DNA from: Choristoneura fumiferana
Lineage: Eukaryota > Arthropoda > Insecta > Lepidoptera > Tortricidae
Length of the DNA stretch: 64,000 nucleotides
Direction of reading: 5' to 3'
NCBI RefSeq assembly: GCF_025370935.1
Contig: NC_133492.1
Coordinates: forward strand, 11,293,033-11,357,032
Shown: one piece after another, positions 55,095 to 64,000 of the stretch
Position numbering within the stretch: position 1 is the stretch's first letter
Layout: each line of letters opens with the position of its first letter
Program-made: the position numbers and the translations under genes
The notes under the pieces: generated by a model
Seen by the model: the letters and a program-made list of their open reading frames with translations, nothing else
Told to the model about the DNA's origin: nothing
Database searches by the model: none

Positions 55095-56980
55095 CTAAAG
55101 ATCTGAAGTACTTAATATTTTATTCGGTTAAGGACTTATTTCACCCCTTTGTCTTTGATTATGTGACAGATATTATTAATGTTGTCTCGATTTGATCGCG
55201 TTCTCGAGCGAGGTCAGACCAGTTATCGTATATTTAATTTTAGTGGTGGCAATTTAAAGTAAGTAGAAATTTTTAAAACTATATTGTGTAAATAATAAAA
55301 AAAGAAAAAACTAGTTTAATAGTCTAGAACTTGATGAGTAACATTGAATAGGTAGCTAACAACATTTTTTTTTATAATCCATACAATATAAATAATAAAT
55401 TATGTGGAACATAGTGACATCTATATACAGTCAAAATCTATTACTGGGGGTTTTTGAGTCGGTTATGATTTACATATAATATAGCAGTTTTTTTTTATTT
55501 TATACTTTTTAGTTACCATAGTAAAAGGTTTAGACAAATAATCTCACAATATTATTCGATGTATACCTAAACTACCAATAGTTACTCACTGAAAGTAATT
55601 CTTTGTTTTCTTTTATTTTTCACTGCTAACTTTTTAATTATAATTGATATTTATATATTCGTAGTCGCCTTTTAAAGCTCGTTGTATTGATACCTCAGTG
55701 AAAAGCTTTGAAGAAAAAAATTCTTACCTCACACTTTATAGCCCATAATTTCCGCCATTTTGATTATATTTACGAGTAAGAATGACACTCGTGCTGTCAG
55801 TGCAAATCTAGTGATACAATTTATCATAATCGATTGAGCAGCTGAGGAAACATAGGAACGGACATACATAGTGGCCAACATAACCTTAAATTTAAGCTTC
55901 GCCGCAGTTGGTTAAAAACAAAGAAGCCTCTGCTCGGCGCAGCGTGCAGCGCTGTGCCTAAGTACAAAGCCCGCGAGCTTGTGGCTGTCACCTGACAACT
56001 CCTGTTAAGTATCTTTTTCATAATTTCTCTTTCCTCCTTTATCCCGGCTACCTCTTAGACATTATCTTTTATCTATTTTCAGAATTAAAAAGCTGTCTTG
56101 AAACTTGCCTGACGGCTTTTTAATAGACGAGCTCGCTGTAGAGTTCCTTGCTTTCAAATGGAAGTGTATTTTATTAGTTTTGTCTTAACATTCTTCTTTA
56201 TCGTCACACTTAGAGTGACTAACAATTTAGGTAATTTTCAATATTAATTTAATTTAACAATTTAGTTAGGGCTAACAAATTTCGCTTTTTTAGACTCCAA
56301 GTGCCGGCTAAGCAGCAGCAGATGTTCCCGCACTCCAACTTCTGGCATCCGTCGCTTTAGGGAAGCAAGGACGAAAATTCGTAAATGATTTTTTATGTTT
56401 ATATTTTAGATAATTATTTTATATTGTTATTTTGTTTTGTGTTTATGATATGTTATTATTTTCATATTTTTAAAGCGCATTGGTATAAACTGTAATGCTA
56501 CGAATTTTCATTGCTTTATAAATAAATAAATAAACTTAGGGCGTTTTCAACACATTGGGGCGCTGTGCACTTTAGGATAAGGGGTCCTAAGGACTATGAC
56601 CAACAAATGGAGTACACGAAGCCAATTGTGTAGAACCGTTATTTTTACTGTAAGTAAGGGACCCACTCATTGTCTGTGGGACCTCGGGCAGTTGCTAAAT
56701 GTGAAAAAGTTGACTTAAAAAATGTAGTAGACCTCGTAGAGGTACCTAGTAGAAGTAGAAGAATATTTGTAAATAATTTCAGCTTGATACAACATGCTGC
56801 ACGCTGCTCCTGCGTCTTTGCGACAACATACTATCTAATAAATAATACCAATGTAGATATACTAACATAGTTCTTAAGTTTCTATTGTTACTAACATGCT
56901 ATGGACCAAATTAGTTGTCTGACAATAAAAACATTTTATTTTATTTATATTTTATACCTCCACGAATTTCTAAGAAAACC
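55095..56980. other. No gene seen
   Basis: AT-rich unique sequence. Frames of up to 66 codons (for example 55.82-56.02 kb minus) lack any recognisable domain. Confidence 0.45.
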
Positions 56981-56984
56981 GGCC

Positions 56985-57735
56985 AAGTGCGAGTCAAACT
57001 CGCACACGAAGGATTCCGTACCATTATCTATATAACATAAGGACACTATGCAAAATGGCAGAAACGGAACCCTTATAGTTTCGCCATGTCTGTCTGTCTG
57101 TCTGTCCGTCCGCGGCTTTGCTCAGGGACTATCAATGTAAGAAAGCTGTAACTTTTCACGAAAATATCTATATAACATAAGACACTATATTATAATGTTT
57201 TTTTAGGGTTCCGTAGCCAAAATGGCCAAAACGGAACCCTTATAGTTTCGCCATGTCTGTCTGTCTGTCTGTCCGTCCGCGGCTTTGCTCAGGGACTATC
57301 AATGTTAGAAAGCTGTAACTTTTCACGAATATATATTATGTAAACTATGCCGACTAAATGGTACAATAAAAATACAAAAAAAATTTTTTTAGATTACCCA
57401 TAGATGTAAAGTGGGGGTGTTTTTTTTTCCATCCAACCTTGTAGTGTGGGGTATCGTTGGATAGGTCTTTAAAAACCATTATAGAGGTGTGATGCGTTTG
57501 CAAAATATTCAACTTTAAAGTGTAATTTTTCATTAAAATCGATCGTCCACCCCCCTCTAAAATGTAAACCGGTGGGTGAAATTTGAAAAAATTCAGGATG
57601 GTAGTAAGTGTATCAAACTTACAAGGAAAACGGTTAAGTTTTCTTAAGGATTATTAGTAGTTTAAGAGTAAATAGCAGCCTAAGGTATAAAATATACCTA
57701 AACTTGAAATATTCCGCACAAAATACGAAATCCTT
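56985..57735 (-). repeat. Dispersed repeat family E1, copy 3, with internal tandem duplication
   Basis: The inverse of 41.6-42.3 kb. The terminal block (acggaacccttatagtttcg, (TGTC)n, cgcggctttgctcagggac, agaaagctgtaacttttc) occurs twice, at 57064 and 57231, a 167-base step with few differences. The outer end has a E2-type hairpin (gccaagtgcgagtcaaactc). Confidence 0.8.
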
Positions 57736-57739
57736 TAGG

Positions 57740-57970
57740 AAAAAATTATTTTAGTTTCACCTGGCACAAAACATCACGTTTGTGGCATGGAAGCCCCATT
57801 TAAATATTTATTTTATTCCGGTTTTAGTATTTGTTTATACATCATCATCTGTGAAAACGTCAACTGTCTAGCTATCACGGTTCATGAGATACAGCCTGGT
57901 GACAGACAGAAAAACGGACAATAGAGTCTTAGTAATAGGGTCCCGTTTTTACCCTTTGGGAAACCCTAAA
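57740..57970 (-). repeat. Dispersed repeat family E2, partial
   Basis: aaacatcacgtttgtggcat, aacgtcaactgtctagctat, cacggttcatgagatacag, gacagacagaaaaacggaca and agggtcccgtttttaccctt are the inverse of the 34.67-35.0 kb copy. It sits directly after E1. Confidence 0.65.
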
Positions 57971-58177
57971 AAAGGGTCTAGACAGTTGGTCAACCGGACA
58001 ACAAAGTCATCTTCATGTTATAAGGATTTCGTTTTCCTTTTCAGGTACTGAACCCTAAAAACATAATTTAAGTAGGAGATCAAACCAAAACCAATCGAAA
58101 TTAAATCAGAAGTTCCAAGTGCGGTTTCAAGCAAAATTAAAACAAAAACAAAAAAGATAGGTAGCTTTTGTCGGACA

Positions 58178-58455
58178 CTCATCATCATCATCATCATCAT
58201 CATCATTATCTCAGCCATAATACGTCTAATGTTGGACATAGGCCTCCCCAAAGACCTTCAGGTGCTTCGGTTGGCAGCGGCTTGCATCCACCGTGAACCC
58301 ACGGCTTTAACCAGGTCATCCGTCCATCTCGTTGATGGACGTCCTACACTGGGCTTGCCGATTCGGTGTCTCCGCTCGAGAACTTTTTGGCCCCAACGGC
58401 CATCTGTTCTCCGTGCTATACTCGTATGTCCTGTCCATTGCCACTTCAAACAAAC
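58178..58455 (-). pseudogene. RTE 3' end, 5'-truncated
   Basis: A long (ATC)n tail, then in minus frames the AARRTDGRWGQKVLERR-like, GKPSVGRPSTRWTDDL and AVGSRWMQAAANRST segments of the RTE C-terminus. Frameshifts lie near both ends. Similar to 21.4 kb. Confidence 0.8.
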
Positions 58456-58492
58456 AACGTGTGTTGTAAATCCAAGGAAGCTTAAGTATTTT

Positions 58493-58767
58493 TTTTACTC
58501 GACTGGATGGAAAACGAGCAAGTGGGTCTCCTGACGGTAAGATATCACCACCACCCATAAACATCTGCAACACCAGGGGTATCGCAGACGCGTTGCCAAC
58601 CTAGAGGCCTAAGATCGGATACCTCAAGTGCCAGTAATTTCACCGGCTGTCTTACTCTCCACGCCGAAACGCAACAGTGCAAGCAATTCTGCTTCACGGC
58701 AGGATTAGCGAGCAAGATGGTGGTAGTAATCCGGGCGGACCTTGTACAAGGTCCTACCACCTGCAAA
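58493..58767 (-). repeat. Family B retroelement-like repeat, copy 3
   Basis: Poly-T, ctcgactggatggaaaacg, gggtctcctgacggtaag and ttgtacaaggtcctaccac. Nearly identical to the 44.7 kb copy over its full length. Confidence 0.85.
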
Positions 58768-58997
58768 TAATATACCGTATTGGAGTTACGGGGACTTAAA
58801 TAAGCGATTAACCCTTTTCGGGATCATTTGTAAAGGTTTAAATAAGCGATTTCACATGAATGCTGAAGGGTAAGGAAAGTAGATTGGCTTTAATCTAAGG
58901 GCTATTGGGTTCTGATTCAATTAGAGTTGCGATCGATGACTTCGCTTCTAATGCGCGTATTGAAATAAGCTTTATGTTGAAGTATGACTATTTATTT

Positions 58998-59058
58998 TGC
59001 CTTGGGGGAGGCCTAGTCAGCAGGGACGTCTTTCGGCTGACATGATGATGATGATGAT
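58998..59058 (+). pseudogene. RTE 3' end fragment
   Basis: gccttgggggaggcctagtc, agcagggacgtctttcggct and gacatgatgatgatgatgat are the last 55 bases of the subfamily at 3.8-6.0 and 39.1 kb. Confidence 0.7.
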
Positions 59059-59077
59059 TGACTATTTAGGATTTTTT

Positions 59078-59485
59078 TAAGTGGCCTGTATAGTGTCCCA
59101 CTGCTGGGCAAAAGCCTCCCCTCTTGACCTCCACAACTCTCGTTCTGACGCAATGTCAGGCCAGTCCTTTGCATACGTGTCCAGATTGTCTCGCCATCTC
59201 CTTCTCGGTCTGCCTCTATGTCGCTGGCCGTTCTCCGGCACCCACCAAGTAACTGTGCGAGCCCACCTTTGTGGGTGCATGCGATAGACGTGTCCAGCCC
59301 AGTCCCATTTTAGCTTGGCAGTCTTTTTGCCAACGTCGGTTATGCGTGTTTTTGAGCGCAGCGTGCAGGTGTTCCGGATTCTGTCCATCCGTTTCACACC
59401 TCTATCGCTCTTTGGCAAACCTTAAGTTTGGACTTTTGATTTTCAGTCAGGGACCATGTTTGTGCACCGTAGGTTAGGACGGTTT
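59078..59485 (-). pseudogene. RTE-type 3' end, second subfamily, largely open
   Basis: A 113-codon minus frame contains RIRNTCTLRSKTRITDV, KKTAKLKWDWAGHVYRM, RHRGRPRRRWRDNL and EAFAQQWD, the same architecture as the RTE C-terminus above but diverged (DWAGHV against QWAGHI; no RRTDGRWG). Upstream to 59485 a shifted frame gives LTYGAQTWSLTENQ. This is a 5'-truncated copy; the open frame reflects youth, not a host gene. Confidence 0.75.
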
Positions 59486-59489
59486 ATTT

Positions 59490-60365
59490 ATGGTAAACCA
59501 ATAAGTATATAAATAATCATATTAGGTACCTACATACCTGTTGAAATTTTAGTTTGAGGATATTATACATTGCTGTCAAATAAAAAAAAAGTTAAGCTTG
59601 TGAAACATATTTCTAAGTTTGCGTATGTCCCCGTACGGCGTACAGAGGTGCCTGTTTTTTTTTAGTTTTGTTCTGTATAGGACGTGCCACGGATTGGTGA
59701 TTATTAGATTAGTTTCCTAGCCCATTAACGTAACAAAAAAGAATCATTTTGGTACAAAAAAACGCAAAATTCTTAGCCCGACATGTTTCAAAAAGGGATT
59801 TTTTTCGCGTCAGCGGTAAAGACAGTAAGTATAAGTGTAAGGTCAAAAGGTTCTCTCATTACATTGACTTGTTAGGTTGGGTTAGGTCACGGACCGTAAT
59901 GACTAGGAATTACACGATCGTGAAGGTTAAAACAGGTTAATCAACTGGTAAAATCGTACAATCAAATATTAAAAGTAAACTTATTATTTCTAACAGCTGA
60001 CGCGTCAGCACTAAAAAGTAGTACGAACTCGTAAAATAAGTAAGACGTAAATCGAATTTTCGGGCAACCGTTACTTCGGATATATGATATTTTGATAAAA
60101 TTCGTCTGGAACAGACGCGTAGGCCTGATGATGATGATGATGATGATGATTTGAGTTAACCACATTTTCTTAAAGGCTACAATTGCTTTTCAGTCAGTTA
60201 TCCGAGTGTTGCTTATAAATAAATAAATACCTACGTAGGTAATCGTACGCTCTCAAAACCCCATAGAGACGCATAGTATTTCACGTTATGACTAAGTATT
60301 ATAAGTATTTAATGACCCATATTGGATATCTAGCATTACTCTAATCATACTTTTCACGTCTCACT
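59490..60365. other. No gene seen; one (GAT)n run
   Basis: AT-rich unique sequence. cgtaggcctgatgatgatga at 60.12-60.15 kb is a trinucleotide run, perhaps the remnant of an RTE or SINE-A tail. Confidence 0.45.
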
Positions 60366-60369
60366 AATA

Positions 60370-60575
60370 AGTATTATAAATGCGAAAGCTTATAAGTCTG
60401 TTTATTTGTATGTTACTTCATCACGTCCAAACCGATTTAGGTGAAATTCTGTATAAACTACCTAGTTTGAGTCCCGGAGAAGGACATAGGATAGATTTAT
60501 CGCGGAAAATTGCATAGTTTCTGCAGGATAGCGATAAAATAATCCTAAAGAGTCGCGGGTAACCGCTAGTTAATA
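60370..60575 (-). repeat. Family H repeat copy
   Basis: tataaatgcgaaagcttata, accgatttaggtgaaattct, gagtcccggagaaggacat, tgcatagtttctgcaggat and gagtcgcgggtaaccgcta: the inverse of 41.24 kb plus the tail missing there. Confidence 0.7.
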
Positions 60576-60907
60576 AATAAAAGCACAGCTCACTTACGAC
60601 TTAGTAGCAAACAAATCGCGAAATATCAACTCTATATTAATCCATCGCCAATTTCTAAAGGCGTCACCCTTAAACAATTAGAAATCCCGAATTGGTAGAA
60701 CTCTGTTAGGAACACTGTTCTGCTGTAATGTAAAAAACTTTTTGCCCGCATTCGAATATTGGAATTCTATTTTTTATCTTTTACAGGCGTGTTTGCGAAG
60801 AATTCGTGTACCTATCATTATTCCTCAAAACATTTTAGTTTACCGGAATATAAATTATCCTATATGTCCTTCCCAAGGTTTAAAACTGTCTCTGTACCAA
60901 ATTTTAT

Positions 60908-61041
60908 CAGTCAACGTCATAAAGAAGTGATCACTTTTGTACATTGTCACTTTAACGTCATGTTTGAAAAGCTATACGAAATTGTGTAACGACTGAAAGC
61001 GACAAGGTACAGAAATGATCACTTATCTAAGACGTTGACTG
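60908..61041. mobile_element. Short palindromic MITE
   Basis: cagtcaacgtcataaagaag plus tgatcactt at the left pairs with tgatcacttatctaagacgt plus tgactg at the right (about 34 bases, a few mismatches). GTAC-like ends resemble the MITEs at 48.2 and 53.7 kb. Confidence 0.65.
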
Positions 61042-61044
61042 TAC

Positions 61045-61520
61045 GCTTTATTGTGTCAGATATTGGTGCAGTGCAGGTGACTGTACCCTATCAAGTATGG
61101 ATGGTTTAACACGCATAACATGCGTCTGGTGAGAGCTCTATTGTGGCCTAGACAAGGATGCTTTAAAATTAATTACTTTTCCGGGAAAAACATTGAACGT
61201 AGGCAAAATTTGGTGATTTTGTAATACTTACAATAAATTGTAGAATTTTTGTTACAATTAACTTGTTTGTTCGAAACAATCTTTGTTATTTTATATTATA
61301 ATAAATTCTGTGCTATTAAAAAAACTGTGTTCCATGCTGGTTCCATGTTCATCTGGCACGCTTGAGTAAATTCCAAAATCCCCTCTTATGCTCCCTAAAT
61401 CTATACATATAACAAAGCTGAAGAGGGTCGAAAGTCTGTACATGGAAGATATTCCAAAAAAATTGGCTGGGGATACTTAGAATCGATAACAGAACACGTT
61501 CCAACAATTTTTAGATTTTT
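61045..61520. other. No gene seen
   Basis: AT-rich unique sequence. Confidence 0.45.
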
Positions 61521-61524
61521 TGTC

Positions 61525-61700
61525 TGTTTGTCTGTTTATCTGTTTGTCGTTTATTTGACTGCGCGTCACGTGAGAACGGCTGAATGGATTTTTATGCAAA
61601 CTTTACTAATCTGACGAGAAAATCCCCGGCCAGGTTATAGGCTATTAAAATTCCGACCCTTAGGGTATGAAAATTCAACCCTTAAAAGTGGAGGTAGCTA
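61525..61700 (+). repeat. Decayed 'ctgtttgtctgttt' type repeat
   Basis: (TGTCTGTT)n-like run, gagaacggctgaatggattt, ggttataggctattaaaatt and ccttagggtatgaaaattc. It resembles lepidopteran repeats with a translated-like 'gaacggctgaacggatttttatgaa' core. No second copy in the window. Confidence 0.4.
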
Positions 61701-61894
61701 GCTACTACATTCGGTTGAGTTGTTTTCCACCTTCAAGTTTTAAATTTTTAAATTACGTGCTGTGACTATCAAGTACCCTGATATAAAATAACACGGCGCT
61801 GGAATTGCCAAATTAAGTTTAATAGAGGTAGAACGGATATCAACAAATTTAATTGAATAATTTAATTGATTTAATAATTATATTTTGATGAAAA

Positions 61895-62040
61895 AATGAC
61901 TTTCTGCCAAGTTTCTTGCGGCGCATTCTTCTTGGCAATGATGGTCTTTTCCGAAAGCGCTGGTAGTTTAAAAAAAATGACGTGTAAAAGTGCCATTGCG
62001 GCCTATTTACTGAATAAATCATTTGAATTTGAATTTGAAT
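61895..62040 (+). repeat. Non-LTR retroelement 3' end with (TTTGAA)n tail
   Basis: gtttcttgcggcgcattctt, gcgctggtagtttaaaaaaa, tgccattgcggcctattt and actgaataaatcatttgaat plus TTTGAA repeats. This 3' end is familiar from lepidopteran LINEs. Only the terminal 145 bases are present. Confidence 0.65.
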
Positions 62041-62235
62041 ACGACCATAATTAAACGACAATAAATTAATTGCCACACATTTCACAGTGCCATCTTATGG
62101 GAAACTATGTAACAAACGAGTTAACATAGTTACGTAGTGGTTTACATCAACACTCATATTCAACACGCGTATAATTAATTAATAGACAAATGTCATGAAT
62201 TATTCCTAATTTAATTAAATCCGGAATACGGAAAA

Positions 62236-62630
62236 TCGTCAAAGAACTAAAGTCACTGACATAGCTCGAAAAATTATATGCAAGTTGAAGTAGAAATTGG
62301 CAGGCCACATCGCTCGAAGAACAGATTGAACCGTTGGTGGAGAAGTCCTCGAGGAGCGGCGACCGGAAGACGAAGCGTTGGCAGGCCTCCCTCCAGTTGG
62401 AATGACGACATCGTGAGACTTGCGGGAAACCAGTGGAAGCAAGAGGCGAGTTGATTTTAATTTATTGTATTTGTATATTATTGATTATATGTATGTTAGT
62501 CTGTAAGGTATTTATTGTATGGGCCAAGTTGTCCGAAATAAATGGATTTATTACGAGTATTATAATTATTGTGGCGTTTTAAGGGTAGGCCTTTGTCCAG
62601 CAGTGGACCTCTTCCGGCTGATGATGACGA
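62236..62630 (+). pseudogene. RTE 3' end interrupted by another element
   Basis: caaagaactaaagtcactga, gcaggccacatcgctcgaag, gtggagaagtcctcgagga and gcgagttg, then after about 118 foreign bases attgtggcgttttaag, gcctttgtccagcagtggac and ctcttccggctgatgatga. The uninterrupted order is visible at 23.4 kb. Several frameshifts. Confidence 0.75.
62453..62572 (+). repeat. Retroelement-like 3' end inserted in RTE
   Basis: tttaatttattgtatttgta, atgtatgttagtctgtaagg, gggccaagttgtccgaaata and aatggatttatta lie between two halves of the RTE copy. The block resembles a lepidopteran LINE/SINE 3' end with AATAAA. The target duplication is not clear. Confidence 0.5.
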
Positions 62631-62814
62631 ATTATATCGCACTATATGACGAATTATTCACACGTATTGCCTCTTTAAGCACTTAATAATGGTCACGAAG
62701 GAGAGTATACTTAAAAAAAAAAACATTTTTCTCCTTCTTTTGCGGAGTAAATTTCAAACGATTTCGGAATTGGGAGTCGCATTTTACAGGCGTTACCATG
62801 CCTTTTCGAAAAAA

Positions 62815-63017
62815 AACCGGCCAAGAGCGTGTCGGACACGCCCAAATAGGATTCCGTAGCCATTACGAAACAATTAAGTATTTTTTTTCTTTACATTTCG
62901 TATTTTATATGGAATCTTCCAAGTTTAGGTATATTTTACAGACAGACAGACAGACAGACATGGCGAAATTATAAGGGTTCCGTTTTTGCCATTTGGCCCC
63001 GGAACCCTAAAAACGAA
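62815..63017 (+). repeat. Dispersed repeat family E1, internally deleted
   Basis: Head (ccaagagcgtgtcggacacg, ccgtagccattacgaaacaa) joined directly to (GACA)n, atggcgaaattataagggtt and the terminal hairpin ending cggaaccctaaaaa. About 450 bases of the middle are missing, yet both hairpin ends remain. Confidence 0.8.
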
Positions 63018-63190
63018 TCTTTCGCGAAAGTCTCGCAGCGCATTAAGACTACCAGGGGCATGGTCTCAGGAGTCTGAGGAAGACCGCCGCGGCGATGGGA
63101 GACTCAGTGGCGCTCTAGCCAGGCAGGCCGCTTCGCTTTCGGCCGAAACGGCAAGCTAGCGCGAGGCTGGGTTGCGATCCCAAAGACATG
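63018..63190. other. GC-rich patch, not recognised
   Basis: cgcgaaagtctcgcagcgc, gaggaagaccgccgcggcg and gctttcggccgaaacggc stand out from the AT-rich surroundings. One plus frame gives GRPPRRWETQW, faintly like the RTE C-terminus, but the rest does not match. Unassigned. Confidence 0.35.
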
Positions 63191-63484
63191 TACGCAATCT
63201 ATGAGATCACTCGATGTAGGAAAATAGTAAGCGAAGAATAAAAATCTTATTTCTTGAGCGATATAGATGTGAAACTTGGTGATCATGATCAGATTTTTCA
63301 GTTGATTTTTTAGCCGTAGTTTGAAGGGATTTTTTCGAAAATTCCACGAAAAACGGCCAATGCGGGACATTAACCTCATTCCTATCGAGTATTGTGTAAA
63401 TATAAAATTTAACGCAGACGAAGTCGCGGGCAAAAGCTAGTATTGAATAATAAGCAAACTTAGTCAAGTTTACTTCGGTATAAT

Positions 63485-63845
63485 GTGACGACCGGATGGC
63501 CAAGTGGTTAGAGAACCTGACTATGAAGCTTGAGGTCCCGGGTCCGATTCCCGGCCGGGGCAGATATTTGTATGAATAATACGAATGTTTGTTCTCGGAT
63601 CTTGGATGTTTAATATTTAAATATGTAATTTATATAAGTTATTGTTGTTGTTGTTGCTGTAACTCTTTATTGTACTTAAAACATATGAAAATTACAACTA
63701 ATAAGAGAAAGAGACGTACAAAGGCAAACATATCCCTTAAGGGATCTCTTCTTCTTAAGTATGTTTATCCGTTGCCTAGTATCCATAGTACAAGCTTTGC
63801 TTAGTTTGGGACTAGGTCAATTGGTGTCAAGTGTCCTATTATATT
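63485..63845 (+). repeat. SINE-B copy interrupted by a family J element
   Basis: tRNA-like head with A box (tggccaagtgg, 63497-63507) and B box (ggtccgattcc, 63541-63551), then gcagatatttgtatgaata, cgaatgtttgttctcgg. The body resumes after the insert with tttatccgttgcctagta, acaagctttgc and gggactaggtcaattggtgt, as at 33.16-33.42 kb. Confidence 0.85.
63638..63757 (-). repeat. Family J retroelement 3' end nested in SINE-B
   Basis: On the minus strand: agagatcccttaagggat, gcctttgtacgtctctttc, attttcatatgttttaag, then AATAAAG and a (CAA)n tail that reads ttgttgttgttg on the plus strand. The other copy is at 9.46 kb. Confidence 0.7.
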
Positions 63846-64000
63846 TATTATTTATTTTAATTATGAAGAAATATTCCGTAGGTATTATGAACAACTAATT
63901 GGTTAGCCAGGCGTCATAACTTTGTTCAATATTCATAATGTTTTTGTACAGTTAAGTATCTACACGATAAAGTGATCCGAAATTAGCCATAATACTTGTC
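63846..64000. other. No gene seen
   Basis: AT-rich end of the window. Confidence 0.5.

Noticed and set aside
55824..56021. 65-codon minus frame beginning MKKILNRS
   Set aside because: No domain, no neighbouring exon and no biased codon pattern.
59077..59418. Host protein with a QQWD C-terminus
   Set aside because: The architecture matches RTE C-termini and the upstream sequence is frameshifted RTE.

Overview
The window looks like repeat-rich nuclear DNA from a moth or butterfly (Lepidoptera). The evidence is AT-rich non-coding sequence with no bacterial-type operons, RTE-clade non-LTR retrotransposon 3' ends with (GAT)n tails, tRNA-derived SINEs, many palindromic MITEs, a BEL/Pao LTR retrotransposon, and several dispersed repeats I recognise as common in lepidopteran genomes. 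I find no complete host gene. The stretch is probably intergenic or intronic. The only hint of host-type coding sequence is a short THAP-zinc-finger-like segment near 10.3 kb.

Layout. 0-12 kb: a SINE, an unclassified dispersed repeat (family E1), a TA-flanked MITE (3.1 kb) and the longest RTE pseudogene (3.8-6.0 kb, broken by frameshifts). 12-25 kb: fused SINE and family-B repeats, a ~190 bp (CA)n tract, several RTE 3' ends, a hammerhead-like repeat at 19.1 kb and a palindromic MITE at 19.7 kb. 25.6-32.2 kb: a nearly intact BEL/Pao element on the minus strand, with two 516 bp LTRs differing by four substitutions and two 1-nt indels, a 5 bp target duplication (atagt), and a gag-pol frame broken once in a G5 run inside integrase. 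32-44 kb: MITE and SINE clusters alternating with quiet unique DNA. 44.9-55.1 kb: a cluster of fold-back elements. 57-64 kb: more RTE ends, the E1/E2 repeats, and a SINE interrupted by another retroelement end.

The most interesting structure is the fold-back family (called P1 here; copies at 32.2, 33.6, 45.0, 45.4, 51.2, 53.4 and 54.7 kb). Three fold-back copies are flanked by 12 bp direct repeats. One end carries an extra ~40 bp that the other lacks, and the arm contains a sequence matching the hammerhead ribozyme core: CTGAAGA, a 6 bp stem II, GAAA, then ACGCGT and a GTC cleavage site. A second family (P2; 19.1, 46.1 and 51.6 kb) has the same plan with a different stem II and ACATGT in place of ACGCGT. 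Established work places minimal hammerheads in the pseudo-LTRs of Penelope-like retroelements, which also occur in inverted arrangements with a short one-sided extension. I infer that P1 and P2 are non-autonomous remnants of such elements. No reverse transcriptase of that type is present here.

All family names (P1, P2, E1, E2, SINE-A and so on) are labels for this window only. Boundaries of old repeats were judged by eye by comparing copies within the window and are good to roughly 5-20 bases unless a target duplication fixes them.
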